This document shows positions 1-7,457 of a stretch of DNA of 15,420 bases, in pieces. A program made the translations under genes and the position numbers. Source of the stretch: Alphaproteobacteria bacterium (GTDB lineage: Bacteria > Pseudomonadota > Alphaproteobacteria > RF32 > CAG-239); assembly GCA_017958895.1 (NCBI GenBank), contig JAGDBT010000045.1:1-15420 (forward strand), in the 5' to 3' direction. Each line of letters starts with the position of its first letter. Within the stretch, counting starts at the first letter, position 1. The notes under the pieces are model-generated. The model did not search any database and was not told the DNA's origin. It saw only the letters and a list, made by a program, of their open reading frames with translations.

Positions 1-321
1 GATTCTGTTGCGCAACAGCTTGAACGTCGTGTTGCTTTCAGAAGAGCTATGAAACGCGTTATGCAATCTGCCTTGCGTTTAGGCGCTGAAGGTATTAAGG
101 TTAGCTGCAGCGGTCGTTTGGGCGGTGCTGAAATCGCCAGAACGGAATATTATCGTGAAGGTCGCGTGCCTTTGCACACGTTGCGTGCCGACATTGATTA
201 TGCAACCTCAACAGCTCATACCACTTACGGTGCTTGCGGCGTAAAAGTATGGATCTATAAGGGCGAAATTATGAGTCACGATCCGATGGCGCAAGACAAA
301 AAGTTGGCTGAACAAAAATAA
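1..321 (+). CDS. rpsC: 30S ribosomal protein S3 (C-terminal part)
   Basis: This is the C-terminal 106 residues of ribosomal protein S3; the reading frame is open from base 1, so the 5' part lies outside the window. S3 sits at the mRNA entry tunnel of the small subunit. The visible part carries the diagnostic S3 C-terminal domain: [21 protein letters not shown], then [27 protein letters not shown], then the [22 protein letters not shown] block (each quoted run is a neighbouring piece of the same domain). It ends with a short charged tail after the conserved KVWIYKGE. rplP follows 20 bases downstream, as expected for the S10 operon. No abnormality is seen. Identification is secure from family motifs and from the neighbours. 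Confidence 0.97.
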   Translation, partial: DSVAQQLERRVAFRRAMKRVMQSALRLGAEGIKVSCSGRLGGAEIARTEYYREGRVPLHTLRADIDYATSTAHTTYGACGVKVWIYKGEIMSHDPMAQDKKLAEQK

Positions 322-341
322 TAACGCGAGGTTAGAGTAAA

Positions 342-776
342 ATGTTAAGTCCAAAACGTTTAAAGTTCCACAAACAGCACAAAGGCCGTATTCACGGCAA
401 CGCCAAAGGTGGATCAGAATTGAGTTTCGGTTCATTCGGTTTGAAGGCTTTGACTCCTGAACGTGTAACCGCTCGTCAAATCGAGGCAGCTCGTCGTGCG
501 ATTACCCGTCAGATGCAGAGAGCCGGAAAATTATGGATTAGAATTTTCCCGGACGTACCTGTTTCGGATAAACCTGCAGAAGTACGTATGGGTAAAGGTA
601 AGGGTGCTATTGAATTTTGGGTAGCCAGAGTAAAACCGGGCCGCATTATGTTTGAAATTGAGGGTGTTTCTGAAGAAATCGCTCGCAAAGCTTTTGAACT
701 CGGTGCTGCTAAATTGCCGGTTAAGAGCAAATTTATAAAGCGCTTGAACTCTGATGCTGGTAAAGGAGAAGCATAA
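342..776 (+). CDS. rplP: 50S ribosomal protein L16
   Basis: L16 (144 aa) binds 23S rRNA near the A site and helps place tRNA in the peptidyl-transferase centre. The start [16 protein letters not shown], the central [17 protein letters not shown] and the [15 protein letters not shown] motif are family hallmarks. The Arg in VRMGKGKG corresponds to the residue that is hydroxylated in E. coli L16. Length is close to the usual 136-140 aa with a slightly longer tail. An SD-like GAGG lies about 11 bases before the ATG. The stop codon overlaps the rpmC start by one base (TAATG), which indicates translational coupling. Confidence 0.98.
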   Translation: MLSPKRLKFHKQHKGRIHGNAKGGSELSFGSFGLKALTPERVTARQIEAARRAITRQMQRAGKLWIRIFPDVPVSDKPAEVRMGKGKGAIEFWVARVKPGRIMFEIEGVSEEIARKAFELGAAKLPVKSKFIKRLNSDAGKGEA

Positions 777-973
777 TGGTTAAAATTAAAGATTTACGTG
801 CTATGACGATTGATGAATTGGAAAGCAAGTTGGTTGAATGCAAAAAAGAGCAGGCCAATCTGCGTATTCAACAATCAACCGGCCAACTGCAAAATACTTC
901 TAATATGAAGAAAGTTCGCCGTGAAGTAGCTCAAATCAACACGCTCATCAGTGAGCGCAAGAAGAATAGTTAG
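776..973 (+). CDS. rpmC: 50S ribosomal protein L29
   Basis: L29 (65 aa) is a small two-helix protein near the exit of the ribosomal peptide tunnel, where it helps dock SRP and trigger factor. The [17 protein letters not shown] opening and the [25 protein letters not shown] block match the family's helical hairpin. The normal length is 60-70 aa. It starts inside the rplP stop (TAATG overlap) and has AAAGGAGA just upstream, inside the rplP coding end. rpsQ follows after 10 bases. Its place between L16 and S17 is the universal S10-operon order. Confidence 0.97.
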   Translation: MVKIKDLRAMTIDELESKLVECKKEQANLRIQQSTGQLQNTSNMKKVRREVAQINTLISERKKNS

Positions 974-983
974 GAGAAAGAAT

Positions 984-1223
984 ATGCCTAAGAGAATTCT
1001 TCAAGGTGTTGTTGTAAGTGATAAACAGGATAAGACTGTCGTTGTCAGTGTTGAGCGTCAGATTATGCATCCGGTTTACAAGAAATTCGTGAAAAAGAGC
1101 AAAAAATTTGCGGCTCACGATGAAAACAATCAGTACAAGGTTGGGGACAGAGTTTCTATTGAGGAATGCCGTCCGATTTCCAAAAACAAATCTTGGACTG
1201 TGATTTCGTCAGATAACGCCTAA
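984..1223 (+). CDS. rpsQ: 30S ribosomal protein S17
   Basis: S17 (79 aa) is an OB-fold protein that binds 16S rRNA helices early in small-subunit assembly. [21 protein letters not shown] and the later [27 protein letters not shown] are standard S17 motifs. The frame is open 33 bases further upstream, but I chose the ATG at 984. It gives the family N-terminus and has a strong AGGAG 7-8 bases before it (TAGGAGAAAGAAT), while the upstream in-frame start would sit within rpmC. rplN begins 19 bases after the stop. Confidence 0.97.
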   Translation: MPKRILQGVVVSDKQDKTVVVSVERQIMHPVYKKFVKKSKKFAAHDENNQYKVGDRVSIEECRPISKNKSWTVISSDNA

Positions 1224-1242
1224 GATATGAAGGAATAAAAAA

Positions 1243-1611
1243 ATGATACAAATGCAAACCAACCTAGATGTTGCTGATAATTCCGGCGCACGCCAGGTGC
1301 AGTGCATAAAGGTTCTTGGTGGTTCCAAGAGAAAGACAGCGTCTGTAGGTGATGTTATTGTTGTTGCTATACAAGAAGCGTTACCGAAAGGACACGTTAA
1401 AAAGGGTGATGTTTACAAAGCTGTTATCGTTAGAACAGCCAGTGACATCAGACGCAAAGACGGAAGTGTTATCCGCTTTGACAGTAATGCCGCAGTTTTA
1501 ATCAATAAAGACGGTGAGCCGATCGGTACTCGTATCTTTGGCCCGGTAACGAGAGAATTGCGTGCAAAGAAATTTATGAAAATCATTTCATTAGCACCGG
1601 AGGTATTGTAA
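1243..1611 (+). CDS. rplN: 50S ribosomal protein L14
   Basis: L14 (122 aa, the canonical length) lies at the subunit interface and contacts 16S rRNA in bridges B5 and B8; it is also the binding site of the silencing factor Rsf[52 protein letters not shown] and [11 protein letters not shown] are hallmark segments. A GAAGGA site precedes the ATG. Its stop overlaps the rplX start by one base (TAATG). It is the usual first gene of the spc block, here continuous with the S10 genes and with no terminator in the 19-base gap before it. Confidence 0.98.
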   Translation: MIQMQTNLDVADNSGARQVQCIKVLGGSKRKTASVGDVIVVAIQEALPKGHVKKGDVYKAVIVRTASDIRRKDGSVIRFDSNAAVLINKDGEPIGTRIFGPVTRELRAKKFMKIISLAPEVL

Positions 1612-1919
1612 TGCCTAAAATGAAGATAAAGAAAAACGACACGGTTATCATTTTGTCTGGTGACGAAAAAGGTAAGACCGGCGTGGTAAAACAGGCACTG
1701 CCTAGGGAAAACAAGGTTGTTGTTGAAGGTTTGAATATGGTAAAACGTCATACCAAACCGTCACAAACCAATCCGGGAGGAATTGTTTCCAAAGAGGCCG
1801 CCATTCATGTATCCAATGTAGCTTTGTGCAAAGACGGCAAAGCAGTGAAAATCGGATATAAAACGGTTGACGGCAAAAAAGTGCGTGTTGCTCGTAAAAC
1901 CGGTGACGTAATCGATTAA
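1611..1919 (+). CDS. rplX: 50S ribosomal protein L24
   Basis: L24 (102 aa) is a KOW-domain protein that starts large-subunit assembly by binding the 5' domain of 23S rRNA and sits near the tunnel exit. The KOW motif is visible near the N-terminus ([21 protein letters not shown]), followed by [17 protein letters not shown] and the [17 protein letters not shown] block. Length is typical. The start overlaps the rplN stop by one base. In most alphaproteobacteria it lies exactly here, between L14 and L5. Confidence 0.97.
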   Translation: MPKMKIKKNDTVIILSGDEKGKTGVVKQALPRENKVVVEGLNMVKRHTKPSQTNPGGIVSKEAAIHVSNVALCKDGKAVKIGYKTVDGKKVRVARKTGDVID

Positions 1920-1933
1920 TGGGAGAAAATTTT

Positions 1934-2473
1934 ATGACTAATTTTGAAACATTATATAACGACGTCATAAAGAAATCTCTTGTGGAAAAATTCGGTTACA
2001 AAAACCCACATGAGATTCCGCATTTGACGAAAATCGTTTTGAATATGGGCGTCGGCGACGGCGTGGTTGACAAGAAAAAAGTAACTACCGCGATGGAAGA
2101 GTTGGCTTTAATTTCCGGTCAGCAACCTGTTATGACGAAGGCTCGCAAATCCATAGCTACTTTCAAATTGAGAGAAGGTATGCCTATCGGTTGCAAGGTA
2201 ACCCTGCGTTCAGATCGTATGTATGAGTTTTTGGAAAGACTGGTAAACATGGCATTGCCGCGTATCAGAGACTTCCACGGTATTACCGGCAAAAACTTCG
2301 ATGGCAAGGGTAACTTCGCTTTCGGTATTAAGGAACAAATCATTTTCCCTGAAATCAACTATGAAAAAGTTGATGAAATCAGAGGTCTTGATATTGTTAT
2401 TTGTACAACAGCTAAGACCGATGAAGAAGCAAAATATTTGCTGACTTCATTTAACGTGCCTTACAAGAAATAA
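1934..2473 (+). CDS. rplE: 50S ribosomal protein L5
   Basis: L5 (179 aa) binds 5S rRNA as part of the central protuberance and contacts the P-site tRNA. Motifs include [54 protein letters not shown] and [21 protein letters not shown]. An ATG at 1919 is in frame and overlaps the rplX stop. The start at 1934 is preferred because it gives the family N-terminus ([12 protein letters not shown]) and has GGGAG about 9 bases before it, which the 1919 ATG lacks. rpsN follows 14 bases downstream. Confidence 0.97.
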   Translation: MTNFETLYNDVIKKSLVEKFGYKNPHEIPHLTKIVLNMGVGDGVVDKKKVTTAMEELALISGQQPVMTKARKSIATFKLREGMPIGCKVTLRSDRMYEFLERLVNMALPRIRDFHGITGKNFDGKGNFAFGIKEQIIFPEINYEKVDEIRGLDIVICTTAKTDEEAKYLLTSFNVPYKK

Positions 2474-2487
2474 GCGGGGATTTTACT

Positions 2488-2793
2488 ATGTCAAAGACAA
2501 GTTCGGTATATAGAAACTTAAAGAGAGTACGGTTAGCCGCTAAGTATGCGAATCGCCGTCAAAAACAAAAAGCAATCATGATGGATAAGAATGCAACTCC
2601 GGAAGAGAGAATGCAGGCTCAGTTTGCTTTACAAAAGTTTCCTAAGAATTCTGCAAAGATCAGAGTTAGAAATCGTTGCAAAATTACGGGACGTTCACGC
2701 AGTTATTACAGGAAGTTCGGTTTGAGCCGTGTTGAATTGAGAGATTTGGCCAGTTTCGGTGAAATTCCTGGTTTAGTAAAATCAAGTTGGTAA
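2488..2793 (+). CDS. rpsN: 30S ribosomal protein S14 (zinc-independent type)
   Basis: S14 (101 aa) is a head protein of the 30S subunit. The length and the sequence [41 protein letters not shown] identify the long, zinc-independent form: the paired CxxC motifs of the short zinc form are missing and only the single Cys of NRCKITG remains. SD is GGGG-type, weak, about 10 bases before the ATG. Placement between L5 and S8 is universal. Confidence 0.97.
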   Translation: MSKTSSVYRNLKRVRLAAKYANRRQKQKAIMMDKNATPEERMQAQFALQKFPKNSAKIRVRNRCKITGRSRSYYRKFGLSRVELRDLASFGEIPGLVKSSW

Positions 2794-2808
2794 GGAGGGA
2801 ATGATATC

Positions 2809-3207
2809 ATGTCTATGAGTGATCCTTTGGGCGATATGCTCACACGCATTAGAAACGCACAAAGAGCTAAGAAGAGTGATGTTGTATCACCTGCTTCTCG
2901 CTTGCGTGAAAATGTATTGGAAGTTCTGAAGAGAGAAGGTTACATTGCCGGTTATGAAAAGAGCAATGTTCGTCCGGGAATTGATGAACTTCGTATTCAA
3001 TTAAAGTACTATGAAGGTGCTGCTGTTATAACTGAAATTTACCGCGTATCCACTCCGGGTCGTCGCGTTTATTCAAGCGTGAAAGATTTGCCGAGAGTAT
3101 ATAACGGCTTGGGTATTTCAATCATTTCTACCCCGATGGGTGTTATGAGTGATAATGAAGCTCGCAAAGCCAATGTCGGCGGTGAAATTTTGTGCCAAGT
3201 GTTCTAG
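2809..3207 (+). CDS. rpsH: 30S ribosomal protein S8
   Basis: S8 (132 aa) binds 16S rRNA helix 21 in the central domain and, in E. coli, represses the spc operon by binding its m[21 protein letters not shown] at the start and [42 protein letters not shown] at the end (read as consecutive blocks) are diagnostic. It is preceded by a near-perfect anti-16S site, TAAGGAGGG, about 8 bases before the ATG, which makes it one of the strongest ribosome sites of the cluster. I did not find an obvious S8 operator in the rplX-rplE junction. Confidence 0.97.
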   Translation: MSMSDPLGDMLTRIRNAQRAKKSDVVSPASRLRENVLEVLKREGYIAGYEKSNVRPGIDELRIQLKYYEGAAVITEIYRVSTPGRRVYSSVKDLPRVYNGLGISIISTPMGVMSDNEARKANVGGEILCQVF

Positions 3208-3217
3208 GAGGTAGGTA

Positions 3218-3754
3218 ATGTCAAGAGTTGGAAAATATCCAGTTGTTATTCCTGCCGGAGTTGAACTCAGCATTAATAACAATACGGTTACGGCCAAAGG
3301 CAAGTTCGGTGAATTAAGCTATGCCTTTGACGACAGCCATGTTTCCACAAAGGTGGAAGACGGTAAAGTAACGGTTTCTCCGTTGTCTCAAAGCAATATG
3401 GCAAGAGCATTGTGGGGAACTACCCGCGCCCGCATCAATGATTTAATAAAAGGTGTGAGCGAAGGCTTTACAAAAGAAATGGAATTGGTAGGCGTTGGTT
3501 ACAAAGCTCGTGTTGAAGGTAAAAAATTGGTTTTATCTTTAGGTTTTTCGCACGATGTTTTGTTTGAAGCTCCGGAAGGAATTAAAATTTCGTGTGCTTC
3601 TCCGACCCAAATTACAATCTTTGGTGCAGACAAACAAACGGTTGGTCAGGTTGCCGCCGAAATTCGTAAATACAGAAAACCGGAACCTTACAAAGGTAAA
3701 GGTGTTAAATATGTAAACGAATATGTCCGTCGTAAAGAAGGTAAGAAGAAATAA
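3218..3754 (+). CDS. rplF: 50S ribosomal protein L6
   Basis: L6 (178 aa) has two repeated domains and sits near the factor-binding site at the base of the stalk. [52 protein letters not shown] and the C-terminal [19 protein letters not shown] are family hallmarks. The ribosome site TAGGAGGT is a near-perfect anti-SD match. In the GKGVKY segment the usual residues are GKGIRY, an ordinary conservative change. Spacing to rpsH and rplR is 10 and 11 bases. Confidence 0.98.
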   Translation: MSRVGKYPVVIPAGVELSINNNTVTAKGKFGELSYAFDDSHVSTKVEDGKVTVSPLSQSNMARALWGTTRARINDLIKGVSEGFTKEMELVGVGYKARVEGKKLVLSLGFSHDVLFEAPEGIKISCASPTQITIFGADKQTVGQVAAEIRKYRKPEPYKGKGVKYVNEYVRRKEGKKK

Positions 3755-3765
3755 GGGATAAGTCG

Positions 3766-4128
3766 ATGAATACACCAAAAAAATTGTTTGAAAGAAGACA
3801 AGCTCGCGTAAGATCTGCGATTAAGAGAGCTGCTGACGGCAAGTTAAGATTGTCGGTTTTCCGCAGCGGCAAGCATATCTATGCACAAATCATTGACGAT
3901 GTAAAAGGCTCAACCTTAGCTTCAGCTTCCACTTTGGATAAAGAAGTAAGAGGTCAAATCAAAAAGTCTTCTACGGTTGAAGCTGCAAGCTTCATTGGTA
4001 AAGTAATTGCTGAAAGAGCTGCCAAATCCGGAATTTCGGAAGTGGTTTTTGATCGCGGCGGATATATTTATCACGGTCGTGTTAAAGCCTTGGCTGATGC
4101 AGCTCGCGAAGCTGGATTGAAATTCTAG
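3766..4128 (+). CDS. rplR: 50S ribosomal protein L18
   Basis: L18 (120 aa, usual 115-120) binds 5S rRNA together with L5 and L25 in the central protuberance. [35 protein letters not shown] and [28 protein letters not shown] (consecutive blocks) match the family, including the terminal AREAGL.F signature. The basic N-terminus is the RNA-binding extension. The SD is GGGATAAG before the ATG. rpsE follows after 9 bases, with TAGGAG made from the L18 stop region. Confidence 0.98.
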   Translation: MNTPKKLFERRQARVRSAIKRAADGKLRLSVFRSGKHIYAQIIDDVKGSTLASASTLDKEVRGQIKKSSTVEAASFIGKVIAERAAKSGISEVVFDRGGYIYHGRVKALADAAREAGLKF

Positions 4129-4137
4129 GAGATTGAG

Positions 4138-4701
4138 ATGGTACAAGCTACAGATCGTCATAATAAAAAAGAAGTAAAAGATGAATTGGTTGAAAAACTG
4201 GTTCATGTTAACAGAGTAGCCAAGACCGTTAAAGGCGGACGCACTGTTTCGTTTGCGGCGGTGGTTGTGGTCGGTGATCAGAAAGGTCGCATCGGTTTAG
4301 GTACCGGTAAGGCTATGGAAGTTCCTGACGCTATTGTTAAGGCTACTAATGAAGCTCGTAAGAATATGATTCGTATTCCGTTGCGCGAAGGCAGAACTTT
4401 GCACCACGATGTAGCCGGTCGTTTCGGCGCCGGTAAGGTGGTTTTGAGAACTGCTCCGGCCGGTACCGGTGTTATTGCCGGCGGTCCTATGCGTGCGGTA
4501 TTTGAAGTTTTGGGCGTTCAAGATGTGGTTGCCAAATCTTTGGGTTCTAACAACCCTTATAACATGGTTAAGGCCACTTTTGATGCTTTGAAAGCCATCA
4601 ATTCTCCGAGAATGGTTGCAACCAAGCGCGGTAAAAAGGTTGGCGATATTGTCAGCCGCCGTGAAGGTATTGCCGCTAAAGACGTAAAAGAGGAGGCATA
4701 A
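4138..4701 (+). CDS. rpsE: 30S ribosomal protein S5
   Basis: S5 (187 aa) lies at the mRNA entry side of the 30S subunit and takes part in decoding accuracy and helicase activity. The N-terminal dsRBD-like S5 domain is clear: [39 protein letters not shown]. The C-terminal domain has [21 protein letters not shown] and [19 protein letters not shown]. The N-terminal extension is longer than the E. coli protein, as is common in alphaproteobacteria. The start has TAGGAG 6-7 bases upstream. rpmD follows 3 bases after the stop. Confidence 0.98.
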   Translation: MVQATDRHNKKEVKDELVEKLVHVNRVAKTVKGGRTVSFAAVVVVGDQKGRIGLGTGKAMEVPDAIVKATNEARKNMIRIPLREGRTLHHDVAGRFGAGKVVLRTAPAGTGVIAGGPMRAVFEVLGVQDVVAKSLGSNNPYNMVKATFDALKAINSPRMVATKRGKKVGDIVSRREGIAAKDVKEEA

Positions 4702-4704
4702 TCC

Positions 4705-4890
4705 ATGGCTAGTAAGAAAACTATAAAAGTTACGAGAACCGGTAGCACTATCGGTCGTCCGGCCAATCAAGAAACCAATTTGAGAGGCTTGGGATTGACC
4801 AAAACCGGTCGTACTGTTGAATTGCCGGATACTCCTGCCGTTCGCGGTATGATTAAAAAGGTTGCTCACCTGGTAAAAGTTGAGGAGTAA
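4705..4890 (+). CDS. rpmD: 50S ribosomal protein L30
   Basis: L30 (61 aa) is a small non-universal large-subunit protein. [18 protein letters not shown], then [21 protein letters not shown] and [16 protein letters not shown] are the complete family fold: the RP.nq...L.GLGL pattern is typical. The ribosome site is GAGGAGGC at the end of rpsE. The next gene, rplO, starts 4 bases after the stop. Confidence 0.97.
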   Translation: MASKKTIKVTRTGSTIGRPANQETNLRGLGLTKTGRTVELPDTPAVRGMIKKVAHLVKVEE

Positions 4891-4894
4891 AGAA

Positions 4895-5350
4895 ATGAAA
4901 CTTAATGAATTAAAAGACAATGAAGGCGCTACGAAAAATCGCATTCGCGTAGGTCGCGGTATCGGTTCCGGTAAGGGCAAGACTTGCGGTCGCGGTTATA
5001 AAGGCCAGAAGTCTCGTTCCGGCGGAGCAAAGTGCGGTTTTGAAGGCGGACAAATGCCGCTTTATCGTCAGTTGCCTAAGCATGGTTTCAAAAATCCGTT
5101 TGCAAAGACTTATGCCGTTGTAAATTTGGATACGATTCAAAAGGCTATTGACGCCGGCAAATTAGATGCCAAGGAAATTACCGTTGAGACTTTGTTGAAG
5201 TCCAATGTTGTTTCCAAGCAATTGGACGGTATTCGCCTGCTCGCCAGAGGAGCGGTTACTTCCAGCATCAACATTACCGTAAATTCGGCTTCCAAATCTG
5301 CTGTTGAAGCAGTTGAAAAGGCCGGCGGTAAAGTTAGTATTGCCAAATAA
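4895..5350 (+). CDS. rplO: 50S ribosomal protein L15
   Basis: L15 (151 aa) is a late-assembly 23S rRNA-binding protein. The glycine/arginine-rich N-terminal extension ([20 protein letters not shown], then QKSRSGG) and [17 protein letters not shown] are diagnostic. An in-frame start at 4880 exists inside rpmD. I prefer the ATG at 4895 because it has GAGGAG 7 bases before it and gives the family N-terminus [12 protein letters not shown]. This is the last gene of the spc operon here: a strong terminator follows within 25 bases, whereas in most bacteria secY would follow directly. Confidence 0.98.
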   Translation: MKLNELKDNEGATKNRIRVGRGIGSGKGKTCGRGYKGQKSRSGGAKCGFEGGQMPLYRQLPKHGFKNPFAKTYAVVNLDTIQKAIDAGKLDAKEITVETLLKSNVVSKQLDGIRLLARGAVTSSINITVNSASKSAVEAVEKAGGKVSIAK

Positions 5351-5370
5351 TCATTTGGATTATTAAAGAA

Positions 5371-5399
5371 AAAGGAGAGCACCGAGCTCTCCTTTTTTT
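5371..5399 (+). terminator. Intrinsic terminator after rplO
   Basis: A 10-bp perfect stem (AAAGGAGAGC paired with GCTCTCCTTT, loop ACCGA) is followed by seven T residues at 5393-5399. This is a textbook rho-independent terminator that ends the S10-spc transcript. The A-run on its other side is short (5367-5373), so it may also stop the convergent lipoprotein transcript ending at 5418. Confidence 0.95.
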
Positions 5400-5417
5400 G
5401 TGTTTAAAAGGAATTTC

Positions 5418-5705
5418 TTAATATCCGTAAGCACGATTGCAAACTTTAGAAAAGAACGGATATATTTTTCCTACATGGTCATAATAAACGACTCTTTGAA
5501 TCCATGCTTTATCAGCAGCTTTTACAACAGAATTATCTCCAAAAGGTCCAAGTATATACAGAGGATAATAAGAACAAGCTTCTCCTTGTTTCCTTATTCT
5601 AGAAACGTCAATTTCAGGATTGTTTATAGTATTACCGGCTCGTGTATCTACGACTGTACAGCCGAGTAATAGTAAAATAGGCAAAAAGCCGAATAGTTTT
5701 TTCAT
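5418..5705 (-). CDS. TRL-like small lipoprotein
   Basis: Predicted lipoprotein of 95 aa. The ATG at 5705 has AAGGAG about 8 bases upstream and opens a signal peptide, MKKLFGFLPILLLLGC, with lipobox L-L-G-C at residues 13-16 and Cys16 as the lipidation site. An in-frame ATG at 5741 lacks an SD and would spoil the signal peptide. The mature part contains a pattern resembling the TRL-like family: GEACSYYPLYILGPFGDNS, then KAADKAWIQRVVYYDH, i.e. small hydrophobic turn, G-D-x-S, A-A and a V-x-x-V-x-Y-D core. The family's molecular role is not known; the likely place is an inner or outer membrane leaflet. The gene is inserted between rplO and secY in opposite orientation and ends 19 bases from the rplO terminator. 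Lipoprotein call is strong, family call moderate. Confidence 0.8.
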   Translation of the reverse strand: MKKLFGFLPILLLLGCTVVDTRAGNTINNPEIDVSRIRKQGEACSYYPLYILGPFGDNSVVKAADKAWIQRVVYYDHVGKIYPFFSKVCNRAYGY

Positions 5706-5729
5706 GATTTTCTCCTTTGTTAGTAAAAT

Positions 5730-5754
5730 AAAAACCCGCATCTTGCGAAGCGGG
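5730..5754 (-). terminator. Intrinsic terminator or attenuator before the TRL-like gene
   Basis: On the minus strand CCCGC (5750-5754) pairs with GCGGG (5735-5739) across a 10-base loop and is followed by TTTTTATTTT. The SD and ATG of the lipoprotein gene begin about 20 bases further on. Bases 5752-5756 could alternatively pair with 5903-5907 in the RNA's closing stem, so terminator and closing stem compete for the same bases. Confidence 0.7.
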
Positions 5755-5927
5755 CGGATGTTGACAAACCGTGTATAACCAATCGGCTCGGCCTATTTGG
5801 CAAATGCCTTATTCAGCCGACATCCACCCTTTAAGGACAGAAGTCGGCATAGATTATTTAGGTCGCTTATGCTCTGGCGACCGGTTATACAAAGGGTTGT
5901 CACGCCCCGGATGCAGTTTTATGCATC
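5730..5927 (-). ncRNA. Candidate structured RNA or leader upstream of the TRL-like gene
   Basis: No known family was recognised. On the minus strand a start near 5927 is predicted by the promoter at 5934-5962, and a terminator ends it near 5730, giving about 198 nt. Visible pairings: a 5' hairpin (5922-5927 with 5910-5915, 6 bp); a long-range closing helix (5895-5902 with 5762-5770, one bulge, continued by an 8-bp perfect helix 5883-5890 with 5773-5780); hairpin A (5877-5882 with 5861-5866, 6 bp); hairpin B (5843-5848 with 5816-5821, 6 bp). The 5815-5820 strand can instead pair with 5783-5788, so two folds exclude each other. No convincing ORF with a ribosome site is seen inside. It could be a stand-alone sRNA or a regulated leader whose terminator lies 25 bases before the lipoprotein ATG. 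It does not show RNase P, tmRNA, SRP or clear 6S signatures. Confidence 0.65.
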
Positions 5928-5933
5928 TGTCCA

Positions 5934-5962
5934 AATGTAAAATAAAAGCAAACTAAAGTCAA
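5934..5962 (-). promoter_or_regulatory. Promoter for the minus-strand RNA
   Basis: On the minus strand TTGACT (5957-5962) and TACATT (5934-5939) are separated by exactly 17 bases. The predicted start falls at about 5927, the first base of the 5' hairpin of the RNA candidate, which supports both calls. Confidence 0.65.
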
Positions 5963-6017
5963 AGTTTTTTTATGGTGTTACGAAAGTACATAAAAATTGA
6001 GGATAAACATTATTTTG

Positions 6018-6045
6018 TTGCAATAATTTTATTTTTATGTATTAA
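6018..6045 (+). promoter_or_regulatory. Possible secY promoter
   Basis: TTGCAA (6018-6023), a 16-base AT-rich spacer and TATTAA (6040-6045). The boxes are imperfect, but some promoter is expected between the rplO terminator and secY because the intervening gene runs in the opposite direction. Confidence 0.4.
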
Positions 6046-6052
6046 ATTAGTG

Positions 6053-6079
6053 CCAATGGGCAAAAAGAGCCCTCTTTGG
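6053..6079 (+). promoter_or_regulatory. Hairpin in the secY leader
   Basis: GGGC (6058-6061) pairs with GCCC (6069-6072) over an A-rich loop, extended by CCAA (6053-6056) with TTGG (6076-6079), with small internal loops. A T-rich stretch follows (TTGTTTTAAATTTTTT). It could be a weak attenuator or a leader structure controlling secY; no known motif was recognised. Confidence 0.4.
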
Positions 6080-6107
6080 TTGTTTTAAATTTTTTAAGGA
6101 TATTGAA

Positions 6108-7457
6108 ATGGTATCGTTGTCTGAGAGAATGGCCGCCAGTATGGATATGTCGGCTTTCAGCAAAGCTGAGGAATTGAAAAAGAGATTATGGTTTACGGTT
6201 TTGGCCTTGATTGTTTTCCGTTTGGGAACATTTATTCCGCTTCCGGGTATCAATGCCGCTGTTTTGGCTGAAATGTTTAACCGCAATCAGGGCGGTATTT
6301 TGGGAATGTTTAATATGTTTTCCGGCGGTGCGTTGGAACGTATGACCATCTTTGCCTTAAACATTATGCCGTACATTTCCGCTTCCATTATCATTCAGCT
6401 CGGACAGTCGGTAGTACCGTCATTGATGGCCTTAAAGAAAGAAGGCGAGGCCGGACATCGCAAAGTTACGCATTATACCAAAATTTTGACGGTATTTATT
6501 ACCATTATTCAAGGTTACAGTATTGCCGTCGGTTTGGAAAGCGTTTCCGGTGCGAACGGTGCTTCGGCAGTTATGATATCAAGTTTTGCTTTCCGTTTTT
6601 CAACGGTGGTTTCTTTGGTTGGCGGCACAATGTTTATTGTTTGGCTGGGTGACCGAATTACCGAGCGTGGTGTGGGCAACGGTTCTTCACTTATCATTAC
6701 GGTCGGTATTATCGCCAATATTCCTAATGCTATGGCTCAGACTTTTGAATTGGGACGTGCCGGACAAATGTCAATTGCCACAATTCTGATGTTGTTGATT
6801 ATGGCTTTGGCCTTGATTTATGTAATTGTTTTTGTAGAAAGAGCACAACGTAAAATCATTATTCAATATCCGAAGCGCCAAATGGGTATGCGTATGACAG
6901 CGGCCGAGAGTTCTCACTTGCCGTTAAAAATCAATCCGACCGGTGTTATTCCGCCGATTTTTGCCAGTTCTTTGTTGTTGTTGCCGATGACAATTGCTAA
7001 TTTTTCGGCTGAAAAAGGTCCGTCTTGGGTGCAGACATTGAGCCAATTGTTGGGACATGGTCAACCGCTGTATTTAACGCTTTATGCTTTGTTGATTTTG
7101 TTCTTTACGTTTTTCTATACCGGTGTGGTATTCAATCCGCAAGAAACGGCAGATAATTTGAAAAAACACGGCGGTTTTGTAGCCGGTATTCGTCCGGGTA
7201 AAAACACGGCTGATTATTTGGACTATGTTATTACTCGTTTAACGGTAATTGCATCCGTATATTTGGTATGCTTGTGTATTTTACCGGAAGTATTGATAAG
7301 CAAGGTGGGTGTACCTTTTGTTTTGGGTGGTACAACCCTGCTCATCGTGGTTCAGGTTACCATGGATTTTGTAACTCAGGTTCAATCACATCTTATTGCA
7401 TATCAATATGAAGGCTTATTGAAGAAAGCCGCTCTGATTAAGAAGAGAAATCATTGA
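6108..7457 (+). CDS. secY: Sec translocon channel protein SecY
   Basis: SecY (449 aa) is the ten-helix pore of the SecYEG protein export channel in the inner membrane. The cytoplasmic N-terminus FSKAEELKKRLWFT leads into the first membrane helix with FRLGTFIPLPGIN. Further hallmarks are GMFNMFSGGALERMTIFALNIMPYISASI (adjacent blocks, the plug and TM2 region), IWLGDRITERGVGNGSSLII, the cytoplasmic loop QRKIIIQYPKRQ, IPPIFASSLLL, and NPQETADNLKKHGGFVAGIRPG. Length is typical. The ATG has AAGGA 7 bases upstream. Its stop overlaps the adk start by one base. Unlike the usual spc operon, it is separated from rplO by a terminator, an opposite-strand gene and its own leader. Confidence 0.98.
   Translation: MVSLSERMAASMDMSAFSKAEELKKRLWFTVLALIVFRLGTFIPLPGINAAVLAEMFNRNQGGILGMFNMFSGGALERMTIFALNIMPYISASIIIQLGQSVVPSLMALKKEGEAGHRKVTHYTKILTVFITIIQGYSIAVGLESVSGANGASAVMISSFAFRFSTVVSLVGGTMFIVWLGDRITERGVGNGSSLIITVGIIANIPNAMAQTFELGRAGQMSIATILMLLIMALALIYVIVFVERAQRKIIIQYPKRQMGMRMTAAESSHLPLKINPTGVIPPIFASSLLLLPMTIANFSAEKGPSWVQTLSQLLGHGQPLYLTLYALLILFFTFFYTGVVFNPQETADNLKKHGGFVAGIRPGKNTADYLDYVITRLTVIASVYLVCLCILPEVLISKVGVPFVLGGTTLLIVVQVTMDFVTQVQSHLIAYQYEGLLKKAALIKKRNH

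Noticed and set aside
1919..1933. Upstream ATG of rplE overlapping the rplX stop
   Set aside because: Lacks a ribosome site and adds five residues not in the family; the ATG at 1934 has GGGAG at good spacing.
4297..4980. Long minus-strand ORF of 227 aa opposite rpsE-rpmD-rplO
   Set aside because: Antisense shadow of three clear ribosomal protein genes, with no protein features of its own.
5400..5669. Plus-strand 89-aa ORF opposite the lipoprotein
   Set aside because: Begins in the terminator T-run and has no ribosome site; the minus-strand frame has signal peptide, lipobox and SD.
5834..5852. GACAGAAGTCGGCATAG on the plus strand, similar to the conserved 3' region of RNase P RNA
   Set aside because: The required partner region (GAGGAAAGTCC-like) is absent and the lipoprotein gene occupies the space where the 5' part would be; treated as chance similarity.
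5730..5927. 6S RNA as an identity for the minus-strand RNA
   Set aside because: Length is about right, but the fold is a closed multi-branched structure with several hairpins rather than one long rod with a central bubble; not supported.
5771..5956. Plus-strand 61-aa ORF over the RNA candidate
   Set aside because: No SD, no protein-like pattern, and it follows the structured RNA on the opposite strand.
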